Positions 37,338 to 48,970 of a stretch of DNA of 64,000 nt are shown here, piece by piece. The notes under the pieces are model-generated. The model searched no databases. It had not been told where the DNA came from and worked only from the letters and a program-made list of their open reading frames with translations. Source of the DNA: Gymnorhina tibicen (Eukaryota; Chordata; Aves; Passeriformes; Artamidae); contig VXAZ01000475.1 in NCBI GenBank assembly GCA_013399875.1, positions 118,179 to 182,178 of the forward strand. The letters run 5' to 3'. Numbering within the stretch: position 1 is the first letter of the stretch; every line of letters starts with the position of its first letter. The translations under genes were made by a program, and so were the position numbers.

Positions 37338-39727
37338 GCTGAGCTAGCAAAAAAGCATCTATTTGTACTTTTGCTGCATTTGCAACATTTTCATTAGCAA
37401 AGGGCTGGGGTTTTTTTTGGAAATCAAGCTGCTGTTGTGTGAGGAAGTGAACCTCCTGATGCTATGTCATTTCCCTTGTTTCCAAACAGCTTCTTGTCTG
37501 AGCACACAGCCTCCACTTAACATCTGGCTGCAAAAGAGCAGGGAACTTTTTGCCAGCCGTTCCTCTGCTCTTTCTCATGCTATTCTCAGATGATGTTATC
37601 AAATCTTTACTGCAGCTTTAATTTTGCTGGGTTAATGTGCGTACTTTTGCTTGTTGTTCCTTCCATGCCCTGGGTGGATTTACTGGTTTGGGGACAGCCT
37701 TCCTTAGCACTGAAGAGTAGGTCCAAGCCAGCAGCGCCCCACGTTGCAAGGGTGTGTTCATTAGCTAAGTGCAAAATACCGACGAGCATCAGACACGTAT
37801 GTTGTTCCATCTCTTAGGCAACCTCTGCTGAGGATTGCTCATGAAAAATAATCAGTAAAATACGTTGCAGATGAAGGCTATGACAGGAGAGATAACCCTG
37901 CCATTAAAGGTCCTATAATGCAAGCACGTCTCCCTCACAGAAATGGAAACATGGATAAGGTCTTGTAACTGAATCAATGGAGATCAATGCAAAGGCAATA
38001 ACTCAAGAAATGGATGCATTAACCAGAGAGCAAGAGCCAATACACTCCGAAGTTGAACCATGGCTCTGGAATTAGATGTACTGAGGGGATACATACCAGG
38101 TTACTAAAAGCAATTGAAATCATAAACAAAAAACTGAAACAGAAATAATTACAGGTTTTCATTTTAATCATGTTGTATGGTAGAAACTGAGATTTGGGGG
38201 AGGCATGGGAGTAAATTAGCCTTATATCAGAAGTCAATTACCTATTTGCTCTTTGGGTTATCTACAAGCCAGCCATCTGTAGCAGAGGATGGGACTGACT
38301 TGATGGACAAGGAGCAACAACAGCCAGGGATCATGTAGTCACCTTCTCCAGGCTACCCTGTGCTGAGAAGAGCACAGGCTTTCCTGCTGCATATGAGTAG
38401 AGGCTGGGAATACATGTTTTGTACTTCTACCCACATGTTTTCAGAAAGAAAAACACGAAACCAAACCAAAAAATGAGAAAAAACCACAACAGTTGCAGGT
38501 TTGACAAGCATTTTGGAAAGGTTTGTTCAGTTGGAAGAATGACGTAATACCAAGCTAATATGCATGTGAGAGAGCCAAAATCCCCACTGGAACAATTGTG
38601 GAAAAAAACGCAAGGGGAGGGGGAAATACACAGTAAATGTAGCATCTGACAAGCGCAGCTGCTGCCACTGTAGGGATCCTGTGCCTACAACAGAACTGCT
38701 GAAAATAGTATTTGGTAGGAGTCTACTCCAGGATCTGGAGTCAGACGCTGGCTTTATGCAGCTCCCACAGTAATTGCTTGGAATGTAAGTGTTTAGCAAT
38801 GCTGGAAAAAACCCCAGCAGGCTATAGTCATGTCTAAATACACTCAGCGCGTGATCTTTTCTGGATTTTACCTTGTCAAAGAATAGACTGAAATCCAGTT
38901 ACCTGGAGTGTATGTTTGCATTCCTCAGCCTTGTTATCACACCCATGATTGCTCTTTCATTTTCCACACCTTGCCCATTGCTGCACTTTCCCGTTGTTTG
39001 GGAAGGTGGGGGTGAGCAGGGCAGCGGTGCCTGCTCCTGCAGCAGCCGAGAGCAGGATGGACATTGCCCGCATGGTCCAGGGGCTGTGGGGCGCAGCAGG
39101 CTGGCAGCTGCATGCTGCAGAAAGGAGGAGGATCCAAGACATTTCCTTAACTCTGGAGCTGGCTTCTGCTGAGACTGAAAGCAAAGGCTGTGGAGTGCAT
39201 TTGATCCACCTGTCTGCTGGCAGGGATTGCTCTTTCCAGGGACTGATAGAGATCCCAGCTAGGGCCCTGGTGCAGGTAAACCCTAAGATGTACTTTCATC
39301 CCTGTAATTTTCCAGCCCACTGTTGGGGATGCCTGGGAGTGTATGTTTGTTCACTGGGAGACCCTGCAAGAAAACAGAAGGGGTAGAAGCCAAAACACTG
39401 AAATCAGATTCTAGAGATGCAACTACACCTTTGAATACTCACTTCACTGCCATAGAGCAAGGAGGAAAATCTTAGTAAGAGACACTTGAACCTCTTAAGA
39501 ATCATCTCTTTGCAATAATGACCTCTCATGCATATTTATGTACAGCACTTAGCTTTATAATGGACACTTGAAAGACATTTAATTCATTTTTTTGCCTAGG
39601 AATGAAGCTATGTGGAGTGTGGCAAAAGTGTTCCAAGGTCCAAATATTAAAATACAGAAATGGTCCTGGTATTTCTTGCATGCCAGCCTAAAACTACGTC
39701 CTGGGAGTATACTGGTTAAGTATACTT

Positions 39728-39785
39728 GTGTACTTGATGAAATGAGTTAAGTTTAGTTTAGTTAAGTGTACTTGATGAAATGAGT
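39728..39785. repeat. Short tandem duplication, 20-base units 38 bases apart
   Basis: GTGTACTTGATGAAATGAGT occurs exactly at 39728-39747 and again at 39766-39785. Between them lie TTTAG repeats (AAGTTTAGTTTAGTTAA). It looks like a recent slippage or segmental micro-duplication. Confidence 0.9.
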
Positions 39786-40787
39786 ATTGTTTGCAAGCAT
39801 ATATACATACCCCTAAGAGTTAGTAAAAGCAGGTAGTTGCTACAGGACTTCAATCAGGCTTTCCTGGAAGAATTTCAGACAGGTCCTAGGGCTTGGTTAG
39901 GTCTGTAAAACCTTTTTGTTGCACAGAACTTAATGTTATTCATTATGCACTGAAAGCAAAATCATATGACTACCATTTCCTAAGTAACATAATTATCTTA
40001 TTGATTCTTATGGGGCAAAACACTACTTTTATTGTTAATTAATACTACCAAATCTGGTTATGCAATTCTGGATATAGGAAGTTCAGTTTAATGTGCGTTT
40101 TTTTGGGAAAAGTCTAAAAATAAACACTTTAGCTTTTTTTTCCTTTCAGAATGTGAATATAGATATTCCTTTGTGTGATCCCTGTTCTTAACACTACAGG
40201 AAATACAACCTATTATCACTTTTCATGGGGGAAAAAGAAGCATAGATAATGAAACAGAAAAATGCCCTGTGAAAAACATATTTAATAAGCTTTAAGTAGC
40301 TGAACCAAAATGCACAAGGCAAAGAAACGTGATGCTGCTGTTATGGAACCAAAGCTATTTTATGGGAAATGAAAAGAATACTTGCATAATTTCAAGGGCT
40401 TATACTTTGATTCTTATTTTACGTGGAAATTTATCAGGAAATTCTTATGCAGAGGGCACACAAATAATATCTTGTCTGTCCCATGGAAAAGATGGTAAGA
40501 AGGATTCATTACACACTAGGACATATAATGACTTTGTGATTCTTTCAGTTCTCAGCCAGTGCTCTAATGAAATTCAAGCCTGCTACATCTGCCATACTTC
40601 ACTGTTAATTAGTTTTCTATTTATTTAGCAGATCTAGAAGTGGAAAGCAATCTATTGCCAGTGAATTGTTTGACTTCTATGCTAAGTAGGCTGCATTCCA
40701 ATCCTCTGATGTTGAAACTAGCATGAATCCAACTTTCATCTCATTGCCATGTCAAATTAGCACCCAGCAGATTCTACATACAAAGAC

Positions 40788-40801
40788 TTTTTTTTTTTTT
40801 T
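40788..40801. repeat. Poly-T run of 14
   Basis: Fourteen consecutive T in AT-rich intergenic sequence, with no adjoining repeat recognised. Confidence 0.9.
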
Positions 40802-43800
40802 CTCATTCATTTGTAAAAGACCTTGGAAGATCTTGGAAGTCAAGAAACAGAAGCTGAGCAAATTTTCTCCAATCTCTCTCCATCCCCCTTACATGCTACA
40901 ATGGATTAAATGTGGAAGGTATAGAGGCTGTGGTTTGTTTATATTGAAACAGGAACATTATTTTAAGCAGGCCATGTTCACTATTTAAAACAAAAAATAC
41001 TGATGCATATTCTGCAACAGTTTGAGTAAAACACTATCCAGCCCAAGAGAAACCCAGAAGGCCTTTGCAAAGTTATGATACGACTTTTGCTCATGCTTTG
41101 CCATTTTCTATTTCTGTCTGAATTCTGTAATATATTGCAGCATCCAAACACAACACTGTGTATGTGACTTACTCCTGTCTTGCAGTGTCAACAAAGTCAC
41201 TGGATTGTGAAAGTATAAAACAAAGCCAGATGGAATTAGAAAATAAATTGGCTAGAAATGAAGCCATTAATCCTGTTGTACTGCATTGTAGGAGCCACAG
41301 TGTGCTGGGGGGGAGTGTGAAAATACAAACCTACACCCCGAATTTGCAGTTTGCCTTGAACTTTGGGGTTTTTCTAAAATCTAGATACAAACTCTGAATG
41401 TGCTCTTTTGGATCAGGCTAGTCATAAAGAAGCCTTTATTGTACAATTAATAAGCAAAATACTGTACCAAAGTTTAGCAAAGCATTGACAAACCTGATCT
41501 CCTACAGTACTGTTATTTGTGGCTCATCCTTGATGAAATTCTTATAATAGTCAAGGTGTTGATTTTGAGTAATACACGACGTAAATCAGAGTAATACAAT
41601 ATATAGCACAGGACAGCAACATAGAAAAGCTGGGTCCCAGAGCACACTGGTGGTAGTGTTCACAAAAGAATAGCTCCTTTCAAGAGAGAGGAAATAAATC
41701 TCTTTTACTAGACCAAATGATATTTTTGGAAAAATGTTTTTGAATTTCAGGTCTGAAACAGAAATAGTGAACTTTAACTGCTGGTTGAAAACCAGTCTAT
41801 GTGAGTTTAACTGTATTGTGTTAATTGATTAGATGGCTTGAAAATCATATAAGAAAAGCTTTTTAAAAATAAAGATGGGATACTTAGAAAGTTTGAAGTC
41901 AGGACTAGGCTCAGACAAGAGTAGAAATGAGAAGATGTCTGCAGGAGGCAGCATAGATGAGAAAGGGAAAAATGTGCCAAGTTTTGAACTGCAGGAATGT
42001 GCTCTCAGTTCAGGACAGAAAACCAGAAAGAGTGAAGACAAGTGAACCCAGCTCTTTTACTGATTTAAATTAATGGCTGTCTGTCTTTCTGCTGTTTGGA
42101 GTAGTGGAATTTTTTTTCAGTGATAGGTATTTTCTTGACTTTGCTATTATTTCTTTAGCATGTTCCTCTCTTTCACCATTAGGGAGAGCAACCTAAAAGA
42201 CTGGTAATTCTAACCCTGGGGAAAAAAAATAGCCCAGTGTAGTGATATATTTAATGGTGACAAGAATTCCCTAGTGCTTCCTGGAAGCCTCCATTCCTAC
42301 AGCTCAGTGTTTCATCACGGTAGCAAAAAGGAAACAAACTGAATGAGTCAGAGTAATTTTCCTAAATTTTCTAAAGTTGTTTTCCTGTGTTTTTGGCATA
42401 TTCAAAAGGACTGAACAGTACTCCTTAACAAAGCATGCCATTAAGTAAATGTTGCATGTTTAATGGTTGGGTTTGAACTTTTGATAGTCAGGAAAAGGAA
42501 AGAATATTATCCAGGATTTATTCATCTTTTCCAGTGTTCACAGAGCTGAATGGACTGAAACAAGCAGCTGAGGCTGGAGGCTTCAGAAACCTGAAGGCTA
42601 AAATTCTGCTAATGAAGATCTGTGATGTATAAGCACGTCTTCCAATGATTAGGAATAAATGCATGAGTTTCAGGAGCCTTACATATACCTGGTCTGCAGG
42701 TTTTCCAAATGGATAGATTATCTGCATAAACATACGAAACAGTTGCCAGAAAAACTCCTGCTTATTTTGAACTGCTCATAATCTTCCTGTAAGTTGCCAG
42801 AGCTGAATCTCAGCCGTAGCTCCCCTTGTTTCTGCCCAGATGGGAAAATTTGGCTTTATCACATCTGTCCCTGAGTTCTTGGTGTGTGTGATATGGTACA
42901 TCCTCTCTTACTGGTTGCTTCTGCCCCAGTTCAGAGAGGGGCAGAGAGCTCATCCTGCAAACAGCTGCTCTCTTTTGATCAAGTTGTGTCTTATTTTCCA
43001 CAGTAGTATAAGAAAAGGACTTTGTCTAAACTCCCATATGCAACCAACAGATGCTTGTGAGCATGGATGTTGTATAATCAGTGAATGAAAACTTATAAAA
43101 TCTTTAAACTTGCAGAAAGAATTCAGAATTTCAGCAAATTTCTGTCTTGTCTGGCTGGTCGTTTCGATTCGTTACAGGAAAAAAAAGCCAGTTGTGCATA
43201 AACTCCATCTGTTCTTACGGAGTAATGTGTATGTGGTTGGGAGGGATATTGGAGCAATGTGGTTGAAAAGAGAAACTGAATATGGGATAAGGATTCCATT
43301 TGATGCACAGAAGAGGCTGCAATAATAAGCAATTCAACTTCTTGCAAAAATATTGGCAGAAAAAGTTGATTGTTGAAGTGTAATGTATTCCTTGAAAGAA
43401 ATGTTCTAAGTTATTTAAATTATGCCTTCATTTTGCAATGCTGTTTAATACATTTATACCTACTACACCTCTAATCCTTGCTTATGTAGATGCTGCACTG
43501 AATTCCTTCTCTTGGTATTCAGTAGAGCAAGATACAGACTTTAGTGAATAGTGGAATGAAAGACTGAGAGTGAAGGTGCCATTTCATAACATGACTGACA
43601 TAACTCGGTTTGATTGTTCTTCTGGTCTGTGATACAAAGACACAGAATTTTGTAACAAGATTTAGTTGAGAAACACCCAACATATGAGTCAAGACAGTAA
43701 AAAGTAATTTTAATTGTAGGAAAGATTCAAAAGCGTCTGTGGAAGGATAACATGAGGCATATATTTCTCCTAATTCGTACTTCTTATTTTTCCACTACCT

Positions 43801-46800
43801 ATACTCAGTAGTAGAGGTAGCTGGGGTAAGATGTGGACTTAAATTTTTGATGTGCTATAACACAGCAGCCAGCAGGCTGTGTTACTGCAACAGGCAGAAA
43901 CAGTCACCCTAGAAACCTCTACATTTCTTTGGGTCTGATGCGATTTTACAGAGCTGCAAAACAACTCTGGTGAGATCGTGTTTATGCCTGGAGATCCAAA
44001 TGGATCGGAGAGACAGCAGAGAGAAGATGGGGGAGGAGAGGAAGCACTGAGCTCTACTTTCCACGAAACAAGGCCTCTGGAAATAAGATAGTGCCAAAAT
44101 CTCTGCATTTGTTATGTGCTTAAAAGGTCCTTTATAGTTTAGTCAAGAAAGATCCTTGTCCTGACAAGCTTACAGGCTGATTGAAACCTTTGTGCGTCTG
44201 CACAACACAGCAAAATAGAAAGTGAAAATACTATAACATTGTTCGTGTCAAAATATACACTTCAATTGTACCAGCCATGAGAAAAGGCTGGATATTCATG
44301 CAGCACAAGGGGACATGTGGCACATGGAAGCCAACCAAACTAACAGCTCAGGGAGAGTGGCTCCACAGGCAAGCCTGGGTAATTAGGCAGGAAATAAATG
44401 ATGCAGAAAGCTTAGAAAGTCAGGAGTTGTGAGACATATGGAAAGAAGAGCAAACTGAGTAGATTTAATTGTCTGCATTATGTGTTTGAAGTTGGAGCAG
44501 CAGATGAAAGGAATAAGGAAGAGGTAGTCACCTAAGAGGCTTTAAAGATATCATCTGGAACTGAGAGGCAGGAGGAAGGTGAGAAGTTGAGCTGTGAAGA
44601 AGTAGTAAACTCAAGGAAAGCTGAGGATAAGGTACATCTATTTTGGAGGTAAGCACGGCAGTGGAAGATTAAGATAAGGGGGAAAAAGGAACTTGAGGAT
44701 GAGATGTGTATTACAGGGACAGAAGAAGGAACAGAAGCATTGGAAAAGGGAGGAAATGTGCCCTTTGTATGTGGGAGAACAGAGGCCTAGTAGATTATCT
44801 ATGCAATTTAATAAGCAAAGCAGTAGCAGAGGATAGAGGGTTACCATTGCTATTAGTGACCTCTCTGAATCTTTATGCAGTACCCAGTCTCAAGGAGTTT
44901 ATTTACAGATTTGCTAGTAATAGAAGCACAGGTAAAAAAATTCGTATGGAAAGTTGTTGAACTTTTCTAGTCAGCACAACAGAAGCAAAACAGGGTGAAA
45001 GTTTCAGTGATGTGTATCAGAGTGTGGTCCAACACAACAAAATAAAGTAACTTTTAAAGAAAAAGTGGGTTAACTTTTCTGGGAGGAACAGTTCCCTGGC
45101 CCTCCAAACATTGTGTGCTTGTGTGCTTTGCACTGTATTCAGTGAATGAATGCATTCTTAAAATGTCTGCAGTTACAAACTTTATTTTCCACAGCACATG
45201 CCGTCATGCCTCTGGCACTCTGTTTATCACCTCCTTACTGTGGCTGCTCTGTCCCATTCAGGACAAGTGCCCTTCACCACCACCCTCTGAATTCCTCTTG
45301 GGTTCATTTTGTTCTTTGCTTCAGTTCTTTGCATTTTTCTGCTTTCATGTTACATTTTTGCTGCTGCCGATGTTGAGAGGCACCAAAGCTATCTGCTAGG
45401 TAATTTCCTTCTCTCTGTAGCTCCTGATTCCCACAGGCACTGCTGAATGTTTCCCTCCTTGTTTCGGGAAAGACTTTCTTCTGCAGGTGATCTGGCACCC
45501 ACAGCATTAGTTTTCTCCTTTCTTTCTGTTTGCAGTTCACTCTCTTTTTCCTTAAGTGAATCACAGATACCAATGAATACTTCGGTTTTTCTGGCAGCAA
45601 ATTACAAAATATCTAGCTCCCATCTGCTGAGACTGAGGTTTTCTCTGAGAAGTGGTAAAGCCATCTCAGTGGTTTTCAAATTTTGGAAGACCTGACCTGT
45701 TTGAGGTGGTGGCAAGGGAAGATGCAGAAGAAACATTTGTACGTTGTGATCCTGGGGAATGTCTTCTCTGCATGTTCCTTTTTTTTCCATTTACCTTTGA
45801 GAAAACAAGCTCTCCATCAACAGAGCCTTTTCCCCCCAAGATTTAGAAGGATAGAGATCAGGAGTGAGAGGTACCTGAGTTAGAGAACCTTCCACTATCC
45901 TTCTTCATCATTAAAGGCCTCATCATGCATCGGGCACTTCAGCATTCTAGTGGATTGGAGGGGATTATGCACATAGTCCAGCACCCCATACTAATTATTT
46001 GAAAGAGGCTACCTGCTAGGACATCATGCCTCTTTCACTGGGCACACCGTGACAGCCGGGTGGGCTTAATGCAGCAAAACCATTGCTAAAATGCAGGAGG
46101 TTTTTTTACATGGTATAATCAGTAATGTAGCAGCATATACAAAAAAATCAATTGTCTTCTTTGATAATACATTTGAATGTCCCAGTTCATATCTGCATGT
46201 TTGTTAACTTTTTAAAAAGCGTTCTATGCTTTTGATTTTGTCTTTTAAAAAAAGGTAGTTATGTCATGACAAAATACAAAATGCTGAGTTTGAGACTCAG
46301 TTTATTTGCAGTTAATGATGTTGTGAAGTTTTCTGGTGTTTTAAGTTCTATGATTTCTACTGCTGCTTATTCTGGGGTCTTTTATTTCAGCATGTTTAAA
46401 TATCTGATGTAACAGAAACAATAATACAGATGAAATCTTGCCTTTTTCTGGTACATATCAGACACTGTTTGTGAGACACAATTTTAAAACCTTCCAAATA
46501 CAACCTTTGGAATTAAAAAGATTTTTTACTTTTTTTTTTCTTTTTCTTTTTTTAAGAAAAGCCCCCTTCAGGGGGATATTGTAATTTTAATCATTGTTCT
46601 GGAAAATTAGGGATGAAATTTTGGCATCACTGAATCAAGTTATTCATCGAATTCAGGTGGGCTTGAATCTTTCTAGTTTAAAAAACGGTGTTACCTGGTT
46701 TCATGAACTGACTGCATTAAAAATCCACTATTCAGTTTATGCTCAAATATTCTTACTTCTGAATTACAAGAACCTGAACAAAGGTAATTATTTGCTTCAC

Positions 46801-47452
46801 ATCCCATGACAGCAGAATAACTGAGGCCATTTACTTTCACACAGGAAAGCTGAGCCCACTGATCCTCAAGAAATCATTCTGAGAAAATCAAATAATATCG
46901 GTACAGTTCTCACAGGTTTCACTCATGTAGGAATGCTCATTCCCCTCTTCCTTGCTGGCAAGAAAATAATTTTAGAGTAAAGAGATCTCATTCTGCAGCC
47001 CTGGGCTTCTTCACAAAACAGCCATGGTATGATGTGAGATTTAAGGTCACTACTTTATTTCACACTCGTTACTGGCTCCAGACACAAACCTTCCCCGCCA
47101 ACCCTCTCCTGTGCTTGGAGACATGGTGGGTCCTCGTTTCTTCCTGCAGGTCTTTCTTTGTGACAGTTTTTCTTTCTGTCATCACCTCTGAAATACAACC
47201 AGCAAGGCACTGTTCAACACAAATCAAACTGTGTCTGAACTGGAGCAGAAACCTTTATCAGAAGAGATATTGCAGTATTGTTCTTGGAGTTTTAAGCAAA
47301 CTGCACCACTTTTCTGTGGTGTACATGGCCAAAAGGGAGTGCAAGTGCTTCTGTGAATGGACACAAAAGTCTTTGCTTTGCTTTGCTTGAAACTGCCAAA
47401 AGTACGTGCTGGGCATTTCTTGCTTCAAGGTTCCCTAAGGCGCCAAACCCAG

Positions 47453-47558
47453 GGGAGAACTCACGTGGTCAAGCTGAACATGGGGCTGTCACCAGGCAGC
47501 TGCACAAGGCAAGATCCCATTTCTGACCTCTCAGTTTCTTTTCTTTTTCATGCCAAAG
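47453..47558 (+). other. Candidate 106-base exon on the plus strand
   Basis: The acceptor GGCGCCAAACCCAG is only moderate, but the donor ATGCCAAAG followed by GTAAGAAC is good. One frame is open from end to end with 35 codons and a mixed, protein-like composition (contains GRTHVVKLNMGLSPG). It continues upstream as an 86-codon open frame from 47357. No family is recognised. It lies just left of a putative conserved regulatory stretch, so a lncRNA exon is a reasonable alternative, as is chance. Confidence 0.2.
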
Positions 47559-47619
47559 GTAAGAACAGACACACCACATCTTTAGATGGGGAGATCTGTC
47601 TTAAATTTAATTTGTAATT

Positions 47620-48080
47620 CACTGCTTAAATTAACGCATCCAACACATTTTGCTGCTAATGTAGCCTTCTGTGAATGAAGATACCAACACCCAGAAGCTG
47701 TTTCTCAAGTCTCAAACCCAATTATTCTAAAAACAAAGCCTTTATTGTGTTTGAGTGAAGCGAAATAAACTTGAAATTCAGATTTCTTTTGAAAATAATG
47801 GTCTGCTAATTGGTGTTGAGTTTTAAATGTTTGAGCTTGTTTATTCCTCTCACTTCCTTGAAGGATGTTTCAGAAACGTTCCCGTTACTACAGTCTATTA
47901 AATCAGACTTATCAAAAAGGAAACATTTATTGATATCTTGAGAGATGTGTGTGTCTAATTAAGGTTGTGTTGCTGTGCATATTTTATATTAAAGTAAATG
48001 TTTCCTGCAATTTGACTTTAATCAGGTCTGAAGGGCCTTAATAAGTGTTTGGCTCAATCACTTATTTTTTGCTTGTTTCC
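47620..48080. promoter_or_regulatory. Putative conserved non-coding element rich in homeodomain-type sites
   Basis: Within about 460 bases there are repeated TAAT-core motifs in varied contexts: AAATTAACGC, TGCTAATGTAG, TGCTAATTGGTG, TCTAATTAAGG, TTTAATCAGG and CCTTAATAAG. CAGAAACGTTCCCG also stands out. The density of such cores without simple-repeat structure is typical of ancient developmental enhancers, and QKI neighbourhoods are expected to hold such elements. This is inference: conservation has not been tested and TAAT is frequent in AT-rich DNA. Confidence 0.3.
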
Positions 48081-48905
48081 CTGGACCAAGGGAGGAGGTT
48101 CTGTTTCAGTTTGCAAAGTCACATAATTTACCATCAGTTGAGGAAATTCTGCCACATGCTGTAGTATCTATTTAATACATTTGTTCCTGGAAATGGCAGC
48201 TGGTACTAAATGCACATTCTTGATGGAGCTAGTAAATCCAAAAGAAGTCTAGAGTATTTGTAGGTTGTCATTTTGAAGTGGGATTAGACAGCTGCTTTGC
48301 ATACTTCATGGCTATTTCACCCAGTTTTACTTGGAACTATGATTACTAGAAGAAAAGAAAATATTTTTAGGTTTCTGAATTCCTGGTTTCCAATTTACGA
48401 GGTTGGTTTTTTTCTCTTGCAAGGTGCCTCTTTGTGCATGTATTGTTATCCTTTGCTGTTTTCTTAACTACCTTTCCTGTTTCATGTACAGTGTTCAAAG
48501 GGAAATTCACTGCCAATAAGTAGCCATTAAAACACCTGTCCCAGGTATGGGTTCAATTTTTCTTGTGCTGTCCCTCATCTCTATTCTTAACTTCATCCTT
48601 CATTAAGTAGGGTTTTTTTGGTGCTATAATTTAAATGATATGGTATGTAACCTGATCTTAAAAGATAATTTAAAATATTATCAGAGAATAGCTATCTTTG
48701 TTTTCTCTGTGAAATACTGTCAACTTTGAGTGAAATGCCATATATGCCTATGTCAAAGTTTTTGGAGGAGCCATTCATAATGCAAGAATAACCTTATCTA
48801 ACTAAATATAACATTTCTGTCAAAAAGATGTGTTATTGTTACCTTAATTCTGCTGGCAGAGGGATGTAGTAATGCCGAACTCTTTTACATGGTATATTTA
48901 AAAAA

Positions 48906-48970
48906 ATATATACACACACCCACTGTATATTAGTATACTGACAGATTCACACTTACAGAAATATATATAT
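48906..48970. repeat. Two short AT/AC alternating tracts
   Basis: ATATATACACACAC at 48906-48919 and an (AT)5 run at 48961-48970 flank about 40 bases of ordinary sequence. Confidence 0.75.

Larger units (their letters stand above)
34780..47030. other. Intergenic, no gene seen
   Basis: Mixed sequence with scattered short frames. A 145-codon plus-strand frame at 38949-39386 lies in a small GC-richer patch; it includes a donor-like GTGCAG followed by GTAAAC at 39274, but no known family is recognisable. Poly-pyrimidine and poly-T runs and one short tandem duplication are listed separately. No CR1 tail could be seen in this interval. Confidence 0.55.

Noticed and set aside
38949..39386. 145-codon plus-strand frame with a CAG-GTAAAC site inside
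   Set aside because: It lies in a small GC-richer patch, has no recognisable similarity, and the donor is only fair.
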